Below, piece by piece: positions 9,639 to 17,130 of a stretch of DNA of 64,000 nucleotides. The notes under the pieces are model-generated. The model worked only from the letters and a program-made list of their open reading frames with translations. It ran no database searches and was not told the DNA's origin. Origin of the DNA: Actinoallomurus sp963823735 (GTDB lineage Bacteria > Actinomycetota > Actinomycetes > Streptosporangiales > Streptosporangiaceae); assembly GCA_963823735.1 (NCBI GenBank), contig CAWGMO010000002.1, positions 2,232,001 through 2,296,000 of the forward strand. Direction: 5' to 3'. Position numbers and translations under genes: made by a program. Each line of letters begins with the position of its first letter. Within the stretch, counting starts at the first letter, position 1.

Positions 9639-10575
9639 GGCGCCTGCAGCGACCAGCTGCCCCCGTCGGGGACCAGCACGGTCAGCCAGCCGGCCCTGGG
9701 CACGTTCAGCTTCTTCATGCCGTCGCCGAGACCGTGCACCCAGTCGGTGCCGTCGCCGGGATGGAACTCGACCCGCCACACGCCCTCGGTCCGCACCTGG
9801 GCGACGATGACGGTGCGCCGCCCGTTGTAGGCGAGCACCTCGTGCGGAGAGCGCCCGTGCGTCTCGCCGTCGAACGGAAGCGCGGCGCTGGTCGGCAGAA
9901 TCCGCGCCGACCACTTCGGGTCCTCGCCCCGGCCTCGATCCTGAAGTGGGTCACCTCGGGGGGTACGAGGTGGCGTCCCCGGTAGGTCCGCTGGGCGTTC
10001 ACAATGGCCTGGAGGGTCTGGAAGGTGTTCTCTGTCCTGGTCAGCGGGTGGACGAAGAAATTCGAGTCGCCGCGGTAGGTGAACTCCGCGATCGCGTACG
10101 CGCCGGGCTCGGGCCGGTCGACGATGACCTCGTACACGCCCGCCTTGCGGCCTTCGGTGAGGAAACGGTCACCGGTGACCTCCTTGGGGGGCGCGAAATC
10201 GTCCTCGATCGCCTCGATGGGCACCGGCCGGTGATGAATCCTGGCGTCGAGCCTGATCAGCGCCGCATGCCCTTTGCCGAGCGCGGCGGTGACCCTGGCC
10301 TCCTGGCGCTGCCCGACGGGCACGGCCTTGGCCTTCTCGTACGCGTCGAGCGCGGCCCGGTAGTCGGCCACCATCGCCTCGGTCGCCCCGACCCCGGAAG
10401 GATCGAACCTCAGCCCTTCGAGCTCCTCACCGAACGCGGTGATCGTCTCTTCGAGACGCTCGCGCTCGGGATTGATCGCCGGTGTCTTCGGTGCGCTGCG
10501 TGGCCTGGAGATCAGCCGCGTGACCAGCAGGGTGAGCCCGACGCCGACCAGGAACGATGCGACCAGAGCGACCAT
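9635..10575 (-). pseudogene. membrane-anchored hypothetical protein, one-base frameshift
   Basis: Starts at ATG 10575 with a hydrophobic anchor (VALVASFLVGVGLTLLVT, residues 2–19), then a charged helical stretch (ERERLEETITAFGEELEGL) and a β-rich domain. The frame is lost near 9926–9932 after THFRIEA. Adding one C to the run GCCGGGGC restores RGEDPKWSARILPTSA and carries on to NVPRAGWLTVLVPDGGSW and the stop at 9635 (about 313 residues in all). Because the rest is clean, a sequencing error in the C/G run is likely. Unknown function; the tail (WRVEFHPGDGTDWVHGLGDG) looks like a folded extracytoplasmic domain. It overlaps the decarboxylase start by 4 bp (GTGA), so the two form an operon. Confidence 0.65.
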
Positions 10576-10690
10576 GGCTCAACCTCCGGGGCGCGGGGCT
10601 TCCCACCCCGAATGCCCGAAGACTATCGCCGCCATGAGCTGGGCGAAATCATCACGGAAGACCGTTGTGCGCGGCATGTGCCGTGAACTG

Positions 10691-10764
10691 TCGGGCTGGG
10701 GAGATTCGAACTCCCGACCCCTGCGACCCAAACGCAGTGCGCTGCCAAGCTGCGCTACAGCCCG
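10691..10764 (-). tRNA. tRNA-Pro (anticodon UGG)
   Basis: Minus-strand cloverleaf: acceptor CGGGCTG / CAGCCCG with discriminator A (10691), D-arm GCGC…GCGC, anticodon stem CTGCG / CGCAG around loop TTTGGGT (anticodon TGG), T-arm with GTTCGAATC. The 3′ CCA is not encoded. Confidence 0.95.
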
Positions 10765-10934
10765 TGAGCCACCGAGTGTACCGAACAACCGGGCGTTCCC
10801 CACCCGGATAAGCAGTGGTGACCGCCGGGTTCCGCATCGAGGGCCTGTGTCGTGCACGGGAGCGGTGTGGAAACCGGTACGCTACGCGGGTGACGTTGTG
10901 AGGAATGCGGCACGATGGCCGTGTTCAACGCTTC

Positions 10935-11005
10935 GCGGGCGTAGCTCAATGGTAGAGCCCCAGTCTTCCAAACTGGCTACGCGGGTTCGATTCCCGTCGC
11001 CCGCT
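10935..11005 (+). tRNA. tRNA-Gly (anticodon UCC)
   Basis: Acceptor GCGGGCG (10935–10941) / CGCCCGC (10998–11004), discriminator T, anticodon stem CCAGT / ACTGG around loop CTTCCAA (anticodon TCC), T-arm GGTTCGATTCC. CCA is not encoded. Divergent from the tRNA-Pro gene. Confidence 0.95.
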
Positions 11006-11015
11006 CTTTGCTAGC

Positions 11016-11033
11016 CCGGGGAAAATCCCCCGG
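11016..11033 (+). terminator. hairpin after tRNA-Gly
   Basis: CCGGGG (11016–11021) / CCCCGG (11028–11033) with loop AAAATC, followed by a second hairpin GTGAGGGGC (11045–11053) / GCCCCCCAC (11057–11065) with one mismatch. Together they are likely to end the tRNA-Gly transcript. Confidence 0.55.
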
Positions 11034-11089
11034 AACCTCCTGCTGTGAGGGGCTCCGCCCCCCACGCCCCCCACGGGTTGCTGTCAGCT

Positions 11090-11592
11090 TCGACAATCTC
11101 CGCAGGTGAAGGGGTCAGTCAGGTGGGCGGCGACACGTTCGACAGGGCGGGCAGCGTCGACGTTGAGGCAGGCGACCCGTCGTGAGGAAATGCGTCAGGA
11201 CCGGGCTGCTGTGGTCGCGAAACGCGCCCAGACGCCGGGCGACGGTAGCCGGGGTGTCGTCCTGCCGCTGGAACAGCCTTCCATCGCACCGGTCGCATAC
11301 GTCAGGGACGAGCGTCGGCGCCAATTCGATGTGCCAGAGCTTCCCGCAGTCCCGGCACAAACGGCGTCCGGTCAGTCGCCGTGTGGTCCATGTAGTGGCG
11401 CAGCCGATCGCCGAGTTCCGATCCCGCGCGCGGCCGACTGTGCGGCCTCCCTGAAGGGAGCCAAGGCAGTCCGAGCTTGGCCGCGAGACAACGCGCTACG
11501 GCGGACGTCTCCGCTCCGGGCGGTCCAAGCACGGCAAGCCTTGTCGCCAACGGCACGGGTTGATCGTGGCATGCCGTATCCGCTTTGACCAC
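11090..11592 (-). pseudogene. degenerate adenylate kinase relic
   Basis: Three pieces of an adenylate kinase appear in order but in different frames. The first, from about 11592, has RLAVLGPPGAETSAVARCLA, where the P-loop lysine of GPPGAGKGT is gone, then SELGDRLRHYMDH. The second is the LID domain: RRLTGRRLCRDCGKLWHIEL…VCDRCDGRLFQRQDDTPATVARRL, with all four zinc cysteines. The third is the C-terminal LNVDAARPVERVAAHLTD reaching to about 11090. The NMP-binding middle (roughly 60 residues) is deleted. Two frame changes, the internal deletion and the lost P-loop Lys make this a true pseudogene and not a sequencing slip. The housekeeping adk normally sits next to secY and would be elsewhere. 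Confidence 0.75.
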
Positions 11593-12248
11593 GCAGAGTC
11601 AGCCGTCTCCCTGGACGAGCATCGCAAGCACCAGGCAGCCGAAACGGCTGGCCGCCAGGAGCACGGGCCACCCAAGAGGCGGCCTACCTCCGCGCCCCAC
11701 CACGAACGTTCTCGATCTTCGGTGGGGCGCACAGCGCCGGTCAGGGGAAATCGTGGGCGCCGTGTGTCCGCCCTGCGGCCGAGAGGATGTGACCGCGGGG
11801 GCGTCCCGCCGTCTTCCAGCTCTCCGAAAAGCCGGCGCGTGCCAGATCCGTGCCAGATTGGTCGGTCTCCGGCTGGGACTCAGGGGGAATGACAGCGCCG
11901 CACAGACAGCGGCGTATGTCGGCTTCGAGGGTCGCGTGTTGGTGGTGGCCTCAATGCTGGATCAGGCCGCCGACCGGGACGGGAGCGACGTGGCCGGTCG
12001 GCGGAACGCGCTGGGTAACGGCGAGACCATGTCGACCGCAGGTAGTACTCGGGAGGACCTCCAGCCGGAAACTCATCCCCGCACCGTATGTCGACGCCCA
12101 AGATCTCATGAATCGGCAAGCCGGGGTCGGCCCTATAGACACCTGGAGCCAGGAAGACCGCCTCACAAGAATCGGCTCCCGGCCTGGAGCGCGACGGCGA
12201 GGAGAGTGCGAGGTGCGGCATTCGCCGTACGGGTCCCCGAGCTCGTGT
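11593..12248. other. gene-free region after adenylate kinase relic
   Basis: No frame here has convincing codon bias or recognisable homology. A 113-codon minus-strand frame (11880–12221) contains the plausible stretch DPGLPIHEILGVDI, which may be another decayed gene fragment I cannot name. GTGCCAGAT is repeated twice at 11839–11858. I saw no duplicated tRNA 3′ end that would mark an attachment site. Confidence 0.5.
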
Positions 12249-12890
12249 TCAGCCAGGGCCGTGGAGTAGACCGGTGTCGTTGAGTACGACGCGGACTTGC
12301 TGGGTGAAGCCGGCGGTGTCGTCCAGTCCGAACGCCGTGTGCTGCAGTACGAAACCGTGCAGCAGTGCCATCACCACTCGCGCTCCGCGGTCGGGGTCCA
12401 GTTCGGTCGGCACGCTGCCCGAGCGCTGGCCGTTGCGGAGTGCTTCCGCGATGCGTCCGCGTACGTGTTCGAAGCCCGCTTCGGCCTGTCGGCGTAGCGC
12501 CTCGTTGCGGAGCAACTCGCCCCACGCCTGGACGGCACAGCGCAGCAGTTCGTCGACAGGGATCTCCTGGCCTGCTCCGTCGACGGCGACGTCGCCGCTC
12601 ACCGGGGCGACCGCTGCCGCTACCAGGTCGGCCACCGTCACCTCGCCGGCGGCGTCGGCGAGGTGTTCGACCGGAGCGAACATCACTCGGAAGGCGTCGC
12701 CGGCTATCTCGACGATGATCTCTTCCTTGCCGGCGAAGTAGCGGTACGGGGCGCCGACCGACACGCCTGCTTCGGCTGCGATGTCGGGCATCGAGGTCTG
12801 GTGGAAGCCGTCACGTGAGAAACAGCGACGGGCCGCTGCCACGATCTGGGATCGGTTCGCCGCGCGGCGTTCCGGGGTGATGCGTGGCAC
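12249..12890 (-). CDS. TetR-family transcriptional regulator
   Basis: 213 residues. Canonical N-terminal HTH: RSQIVAAARRCFSRDGFHQTSMPDIAAEAGVSVGAPYRYFAGKEEI (residues 13–58). The C-terminal domain is helical and ligand-binding, with no recognised ligand signature. Divergent from the dihydroxyphthalate-decarboxylase-like gene, with paired operator-like repeats in the 120-bp gap, so it probably represses that gene and itself. Confidence 0.92.
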   Translation of the reverse strand: MPRITPERRAANRSQIVAAARRCFSRDGFHQTSMPDIAAEAGVSVGAPYRYFAGKEEIIVEIAGDAFRVMFAPVEHLADAAGEVTVADLVAAAVAPVSGDVAVDGAGQEIPVDELLRCAVQAWGELLRNEALRRQAEAGFEHVRGRIAEALRNGQRSGSVPTELDPDRGARVVMALLHGFVLQHTAFGLDDTAGFTQQVRVVLNDTGLLHGPG

Positions 12891-12908
12891 GGCTCACACC
12901 TCTTCCGT

Positions 12909-12975
12909 GAATGAACGGTCATTCGCCTTGACGATAGCAGGGGCCTCGCAGCATCATAAAAATGAAAGGTCGTTC
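12909..12975. promoter_or_regulatory. TetR operators flanking a promoter
   Basis: Palindrome GAATGA–ACGG–TCATTC (12909–12924) and a related copy AATGA–AAGG–TCGTT (12961–12974). Between them lie a −35-like TTGACG (12928–12933) and, 18 nt on, CATCAT (12952–12957) directed at the gene starting at 13011. Repressor binding at both copies would cover the promoter. Confidence 0.55.
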
Positions 12976-13010
12976 ACGGAACCGACCCCGCGAGGACAAG
13001 GAGTTCTGTC

Positions 13011-14003
13011 ATGACCGATCTCAAGTTGGGTGTCTACCGGTACGAGCACACCGAGCCGCTGTTCGACGGACGGGTCTCGATCGACGGTGTCGACGTCACC
13101 CTGGACACCTCGCCGCTGATCTCCGACGTCTTCCAGCGCATGGCCGACGGGGAACTGGACATCGCCGAGTACGGGCTGACCTACTTCCTGCGCTCGTTCG
13201 ATCGGGACGACTCCCCCTTCCTGGCCCTGCCGATTTTCCCGAACCGCAACTTCCGCCACTCGTCCCTGTTCGTGAACGTCGACAGCGGGATCGAGCGGCC
13301 GGAGGATCTCGCGGGCAGGACCGTCGGCGAGTTCGCGCTGTACGGCTCCGACCCGGGCGTCTGGATGAAGGGCGTCCTGGCCGACGAGTACGGCGTCACC
13401 CCCGATCAGCTGGACTGGGTGATCGGCGGCACCGACCACCCCATCCCCGCGTTCGACTGGATTCCCCAGCCCGTCCCGGACGGGGTTCGCGTCCGCCACG
13501 CCGGCGACGACCAGACCTTGGGCGCCCTGCTCGAAGCGGGTGAGATCGACGCCCTGCTGTCCGTCGACGTGCCGCAGAGCCTGCTCAACGGGTCGACGAA
13601 GAAGATCCGGCGGCTGTTCGTCAACTATGAAGCGGTCGAACGGGACTACTACCGCCGTACCGGCATCTTCCCGATGATGCACGTCGTCGCGATCCGCCGG
13701 GAACTGGCCGGGGTGCCCGGCCTGGTGGAGTCGGTCTACCGCGCGTTCTGCCAGGCCAAGGAGATCGTGCAGGAGCACTACCGGGCCAACGCGTCCAAGC
13801 AGCACATGGCCGTGATCACGCCCTGGTTCAGCGAGTTGTTCGCGGAGAATCGCGCGCTGCTCGGGGAGGACTGGTGGCCCTACGGCCTCGACGCCAACCG
13901 TACGGCCGTCGACACCTTCCTCAGGTACCACCACGAGCAGGGCCTGTCGGCCCGGCGTCTGACCTGCGACGAGTTGTTCGCCCCCGAACTTCTCGGCACC
14001 TAG
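13011..14003 (+). CDS. 4,5-dihydroxyphthalate decarboxylase-like / NMT1-type substrate-binding-fold protein
   Basis: 330 residues, with AAGGAG upstream of the ATG. The fold is that of periplasmic-binding-like proteins, but there is no signal peptide or lipobox. Motifs ISDVFQRMADGELDIAEYGL, PIFPNRNFRHSSLFVN and GEFALYGSDPGVWMKGVLADEYGV match the Pht5 family of 4,5-dihydroxyphthalate decarboxylases, which are often mis-named ABC substrate-binding proteins. A cytoplasmic decarboxylase of an aromatic acid is the best guess; no other phthalate genes are nearby, so the substrate is open. Divergent from the TetR gene; its 3′ end overlaps the convergent GlxA-type gene by 83 bp. Confidence 0.75.
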   Translation: MTDLKLGVYRYEHTEPLFDGRVSIDGVDVTLDTSPLISDVFQRMADGELDIAEYGLTYFLRSFDRDDSPFLALPIFPNRNFRHSSLFVNVDSGIERPEDLAGRTVGEFALYGSDPGVWMKGVLADEYGVTPDQLDWVIGGTDHPIPAFDWIPQPVPDGVRVRHAGDDQTLGALLEAGEIDALLSVDVPQSLLNGSTKKIRRLFVNYEAVERDYYRRTGIFPMMHVVAIRRELAGVPGLVESVYRAFCQAKEIVQEHYRANASKQHMAVITPWFSELFAENRALLGEDWWPYGLDANRTAVDTFLRYHHEQGLSARRLTCDELFAPELLGT

Positions 14004-14997
14004 GCGTCCGCGGGTGCGCCGGGGTCGTGGGCACCGGCTCCGTACGGAACGCTCGGCGGTAGGCGCCCGGTGTCGTACCCAGGGCGTTGAGGAAGCGTCT
14101 GCGGAGGTTGGTGGCCGACGACAGGCCTACCCGGCGGGCGACGGCGTCCAAGGGGAGGTCTGAGGACTCCAGTAGGTCCTGTGCCGTGGCGATTCGCTGG
14201 GCGAGCAGCCATTGGCCTGGGCTGATGCCCAGCTGGTCGGTGAATCTTCGGGTGAGGGTCCTCGCCGAGATACCCGCGTGGGCGGCCAGGGTCTCGACCG
14301 TTGTCGGCTCGCTGAGTCTTCGGCTCATCCACTCCAGCAACGGGGCCAGGGTGCCGTCGATCTGGGCCGGGTGGGGTGGGGCCGCGTACTGCAGCTGGCC
14401 GCCCTCCCGGTGGGGTGGCATGACCATGGTGCGGGCGATGTGGGCGGCGTAGCGGGCGCCCTGGTCGTTGCGGACCAGGTGCATGCACAGGTCGATGCCC
14501 GCTCCGGCTCCGGCGCTCGTGGCCACGTCGCCGTGGTCCACGTACAGGACGTTCGGGTCGACCTGGACGTACGGGAAGCGCTCGGCCAGCTCATCCGTCA
14601 GGGCCCAGTGGGTGGTGGCCTTTCGGCCGTCCAGCAGGCCGGCCTGTGCCAGGGCGAAGGCGCCCGAGCAGATGCCGACCATCCGGGTTCCGTTCGAGTG
14701 TGCTCGGCGCAGTGCCCGTACGACCGCGGGGGACGGTGGTTCTTCCGTGGGGAGCCAGCCTGGGATGACCACGGTGTCCGCCTGGTCGAACGCGTCCAGG
14801 CCGTCGGTCACGAGCATGTCGTAGCCGGCGCGGGTCTCCACGGGGCCGGGGTGCTCGGTGCAGACGCCGAACGCGTACCTCGTCGGGAGTCCCTGCCGCT
14901 CGATTCCGAACACCTGGGCCGCGCAGGCGAGCTCGAAGGTCGACTGCGTCGGGCGGACGAGCGCCACCACACGATGCATGGCAGGAAAGTACCGCAT
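13921..14997 (-). CDS. GlxA-family AraC-type transcriptional regulator with DJ-1/PfpI domain
   Basis: 358 residues from ATG 14997, preferred because AGGAAAG lies 5 nt upstream; ATG 14979 is an alternative. N-terminal DJ-1/PfpI-like domain (about 7–175) with the conserved cysteine in MVGICSGAFALAQAGLLDGR and THW; C-terminal AraC HTH pair (VETLAAHAGISARTLTRRF and LDAVARRVGLSSATNLRRRF). GlxA proteins often regulate the gene next to them, here the divergent cupin. The C-terminal tail (rich in Arg/Pro) runs 83 bp into the opposite gene and looks non-conserved. Confidence 0.88.
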   Translation of the reverse strand: MRYFPAMHRVVALVRPTQSTFELACAAQVFGIERQGLPTRYAFGVCTEHPGPVETRAGYDMLVTDGLDAFDQADTVVIPGWLPTEEPPSPAVVRALRRAHSNGTRMVGICSGAFALAQAGLLDGRKATTHWALTDELAERFPYVQVDPNVLYVDHGDVATSAGAGAGIDLCMHLVRNDQGARYAAHIARTMVMPPHREGGQLQYAAPPHPAQIDGTLAPLLEWMSRRLSEPTTVETLAAHAGISARTLTRRFTDQLGISPGQWLLAQRIATAQDLLESSDLPLDAVARRVGLSSATNLRRRFLNALGTTPGAYRRAFRTEPVPTTPAHPRTPRCREVRGRTTRRRSDAGPTGPARGGT

Positions 14998-15010
14998 GAT
15001 GTCTTTCCTG
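14982..15010. promoter_or_regulatory. inverted repeat around the glxA-type start codon
   Basis: CAGGAAAG (14982–14989) / CTTTCCTG (15003–15010), 13-nt spacer. On the minus-strand transcript one arm contains the ribosome binding site and the loop contains the ATG, so it could act as an operator or as an mRNA hairpin. Confidence 0.4.
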
Positions 15011-15050
15011 ACACTCGGAGGACGAGCGGGGCGGCGGCCAGGCTGGTCCC

Positions 15051-15368
15051 ATGACACAGAACTACGTGTGGTCGGCCGTCCAGGACGCGCCGGTCCGTGA
15101 CCTCTTCCCGGGCATCCGTCTGCGTCCGCTGTGGAACGGGGACAACGGCGCGAAGGCCTTCGTACTGGAGATGGACGCGGGCTCGTGCTGGCAGGGCGTC
15201 GACGTCCACGAACCCGGGCCCGAGGAGGTCTTCGTGGTCTCCGGCGTGTTCAACGACGGCGAACGGGACTACCCGGCCGGCACCTTCATCCACGCGCCCG
15301 CGGGTTCCTCGCACGTCCCGCAGTCGGCGACGGGCTGCACGCTGTTCCTCTTCTACCCGGAGGGCTAA
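15051..15368 (+). CDS. cupin-domain protein (ChrR C-terminal-like)
   Basis: 105 residues, a single small cupin barrel. WQGVDVHEPGPEEVFVVSGVFNDGERDYPAGTFIHAPAGSSHVP contains the two cupin motifs with metal-ligand-type His and Glu (H..GPEE…H.P.GSSH). Cupins of this type resemble the metal-binding half of ChrR anti-sigma factors. Here there is no anti-sigma domain, so a small enzyme or sensor is more likely. Divergent from the GlxA-type regulator (54 bp apart), suggesting regulator/target; 4-bp overlap with the convergent GNAT gene. Confidence 0.85.
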   Translation: MTQNYVWSAVQDAPVRDLFPGIRLRPLWNGDNGAKAFVLEMDAGSCWQGVDVHEPGPEEVFVVSGVFNDGERDYPAGTFIHAPAGSSHVPQSATGCTLFLFYPEG

Positions 15369-15871
15369 CCGATGGGCTTGCGCAGGATGACGGCCTGCCT
15401 GCTGTATCCCATCCGGTCCTCGTAGAACGGGACCGACAGCGGGCTGCTCAGGTTCGTGTCCGTCAGTGCGACCGTGGCGCCTCTTCCGCGGCCCCACGCC
15501 TCGGCGGCCTCCATGAGCCTGGTTCCGACGCCCTCGCGGCGGGAGTGCTCGGCGACGGCGAGAACGTTGATCACTAAGCGGATACGGCCCTGGTCTCGCT
15601 GGAGCTGCCAGCGGGCCTCCGGAGCGGGCCGTGCGATCGCGGCCTCGATGTGGCCGACCACCTCGCCATCGGCCTCCGCGACCAGCCACAACGTGTCATC
15701 GTCGCGCTCTTCGTCGATCAACCGCTCGAACCATTCGGCCAGGCCCGAGGGGTCCGGTTCCTGGATCACGTCCGGGACCAGCGTCGCGTAGTAGCGGCCG
15801 GCGTCGCGCCACGCGCGTGCGCAGCCTTCGCCGTCGCCTGATCGGATCTCCCGCACCACAAGGTCGCCCAT
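15365..15871 (-). CDS. GNAT-family N-acetyltransferase
   Basis: 168 residues. GNAT core with the acetyl-CoA pyrophosphate loop in AEHSRREGVGTRLMEAAEAWGRGRGA and the terminal β-bulge strand VPFYEDRMGYSRQAVILRK. The middle strand ILVNVLAV-type sequence (LVINVLAV) is also typical. Substrate unknown. Convergent with the cupin gene (4-bp overlap), divergent from the methyltransferase gene (32 bp). Confidence 0.9.
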   Translation of the reverse strand: MGDLVVREIRSGDGEGCARAWRDAGRYYATLVPDVIQEPDPSGLAEWFERLIDEERDDDTLWLVAEADGEVVGHIEAAIARPAPEARWQLQRDQGRIRLVINVLAVAEHSRREGVGTRLMEAAEAWGRGRGATVALTDTNLSSPLSVPFYEDRMGYSRQAVILRKPIG

Positions 15872-15903
15872 TCGTACGACTATCCACCCGGGGCGGCCCT
15901 GGC

Positions 15904-16605
15904 ATGATCGAACCCGTGGCGATGTATGAGGGTTTCGCGCGGGAGTACGCGGCGCACGCGGCCGACGGGGCGTACAACGCGCTCTATGACCGGCCGGCCG
16001 TGCTGGCGCTCGCCGGGGACGTTGACGGGCGTACGGTGCTCGACGCCGGGTGCGGGCCCGGGTTGTACGCGGAGGAGCTTCTGCGGCGTGGGGCGCGGGT
16101 CGTGGGGTTCGACCAGAGTCCGGCGCTGCTGGAGCTGGCGCGGGAGCGCGTCAAGAACCAGGCCTCGCTGCGGTTGCACGACCTCTCGGAGCCGCTGGAC
16201 TGGCTCGCGGACGCGTCCGTCGACCTCGTCGTGCTCGCTCTCGCGCTCAACTATGTCGACGACCGGGTCGCGATGCTGCGGGAGTTCCGGCGGGTGCTCC
16301 GGCCCTCGGGGGCGCTCGTGGTCTCCACGACGCACCCGATGGCCGACTGGGCACGGCTCGGCGGCTCGTACTTCACCACCGAGCCGGTCGAGGGCTCGCT
16401 GAATCCCGACGAGGACTGGCCCGTACGTGCCTGGCGGCGGCCGCTGACCGAGGTGTGCGGGGAGTTCCGCGAGGCGGGGTTCCTCATCGAGGAGCTGGTC
16501 GAGCCGAGGCCCGTACCTGAGATGGCCGAGAGGTTTCCCGACGATCACGCGCGGCTGGAGCAGTCGCCGGCGTTCATCGCCTTCCGGCTGGTCCTCGCGG
16601 GCTGA
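15904..16605 (+). CDS. class I SAM-dependent methyltransferase
   Basis: 233 residues from ATG 15904; no strong ribosome binding site, and a second in-frame ATG lies at 15922. SAM-binding motif I VLDAGCGPGLYAEELLRRGARVVGFDQS, motif II region ASVDLVVLALALNYVDD, and motif III LREFRRVLRPSGALVVSTTHP define a UbiE/Methyltransf_11-type enzyme. Small-molecule substrate unknown. The last 32 bp overlap the convergent GNAT gene. Confidence 0.9.
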   Translation: MIEPVAMYEGFAREYAAHAADGAYNALYDRPAVLALAGDVDGRTVLDAGCGPGLYAEELLRRGARVVGFDQSPALLELARERVKNQASLRLHDLSEPLDWLADASVDLVVLALALNYVDDRVAMLREFRRVLRPSGALVVSTTHPMADWARLGGSYFTTEPVEGSLNPDEDWPVRAWRRPLTEVCGEFREAGFLIEELVEPRPVPEMAERFPDDHARLEQSPAFIAFRLVLAG

Positions 16606-17074
16606 GCGCGTCGCCGACCCTCAACGTCGCGTGGACGGCGCCCGTCTCGGGGTCCTCCCAGAGCTTGGCGCCGAGCGTACGCAGTGTGCCGACGGCCGGG
16701 GCGTTCGACGCGTTGGTCTCCACGATGATGGCGCTCAGGCCCTGGGCTCTGGCCTCCTCGGTCAGCAGGTGCAGCGCCTGCGTACTGTGGCCGTGGCCTC
16801 GGGCTGAGCGGGCCAGCCAGATGCCGGCCTCGACGGCTCCCGGTGCCTCGGCCGGTGCCAGGCGTACGGCGCCGGCGATGTGGCCGTCGAGGAGGATGAC
16901 GTACGTCGTCGCGGACGTCAGGTGGTCCTGGAAGGCGGCCTGGCGGGCTGAGGTCCAGCCGGGCGGGCCGGGGACGTGCGGCATGACCTCGTCGGCGTCG
17001 GCGTCGGCGATGGCCACGTGGAGCAGGCCCGGCAGGAGCTCGTCGTCGAGCGGCCGAAGCGTCACAGTGCTCAT
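16574..17074 (-). CDS. GNAT-family N-acetyltransferase (RimJ/RimL type)
   Basis: 166 residues from ATG 17074, with GAGGG just upstream on the minus strand; the frame extends further upstream without similarity. Contains VEAGIWLARSARGHGHSTQALHLLTEEARAQGL (acetyl-CoA loop in the RimJ/L style) and NASNAPAVGTLRTLGAKLWE, the usual N-acetyltransferase close-relative pattern. Substrate unknown. It follows the SpoIIE-type phosphatase gene on the same strand after 56 bp. Confidence 0.88.
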   Translation of the reverse strand: MSTVTLRPLDDELLPGLLHVAIADADADEVMPHVPGPPGWTSARQAAFQDHLTSATTYVILLDGHIAGAVRLAPAEAPGAVEAGIWLARSARGHGHSTQALHLLTEEARAQGLSAIIVETNASNAPAVGTLRTLGAKLWEDPETGAVHATLRVGDALSPRGPAGRR

Positions 17075-17130
17075 ACCCTCAGCCTGCCAGCTCCGCGGCC
17101 CGGCGTGTGTGACGACACGGGGACGGTCCG

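Noticed and set aside
8220..9914. Single 564-codon frame over the decarboxylase taken as one protein
   Set aside because: Its first third runs beyond the true start into the upstream gene's other frame and its last third is Arg/Pro-rich shadow sequence; the true C-terminus is in a different frame.
10935..12248. tRNA-Gly as attachment site of an integrated element
   Set aside because: No integrase gene and no repeat of the tRNA 3′ end could be found downstream; the region holds only decayed sequence.
11850..12269. 139-codon plus-strand frame in the gene-free region
   Set aside because: Trp/Arg/Ser-rich composition without motif or ribosome binding site.
13921..14488. Alternative minus-strand frame ending at 14000 as the true GlxA C-terminus
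   Set aside because: The HTH motifs up to PGAYRRAF are in the longer frame; the other frame lacks them, so I kept the long one although its tail looks unusual.
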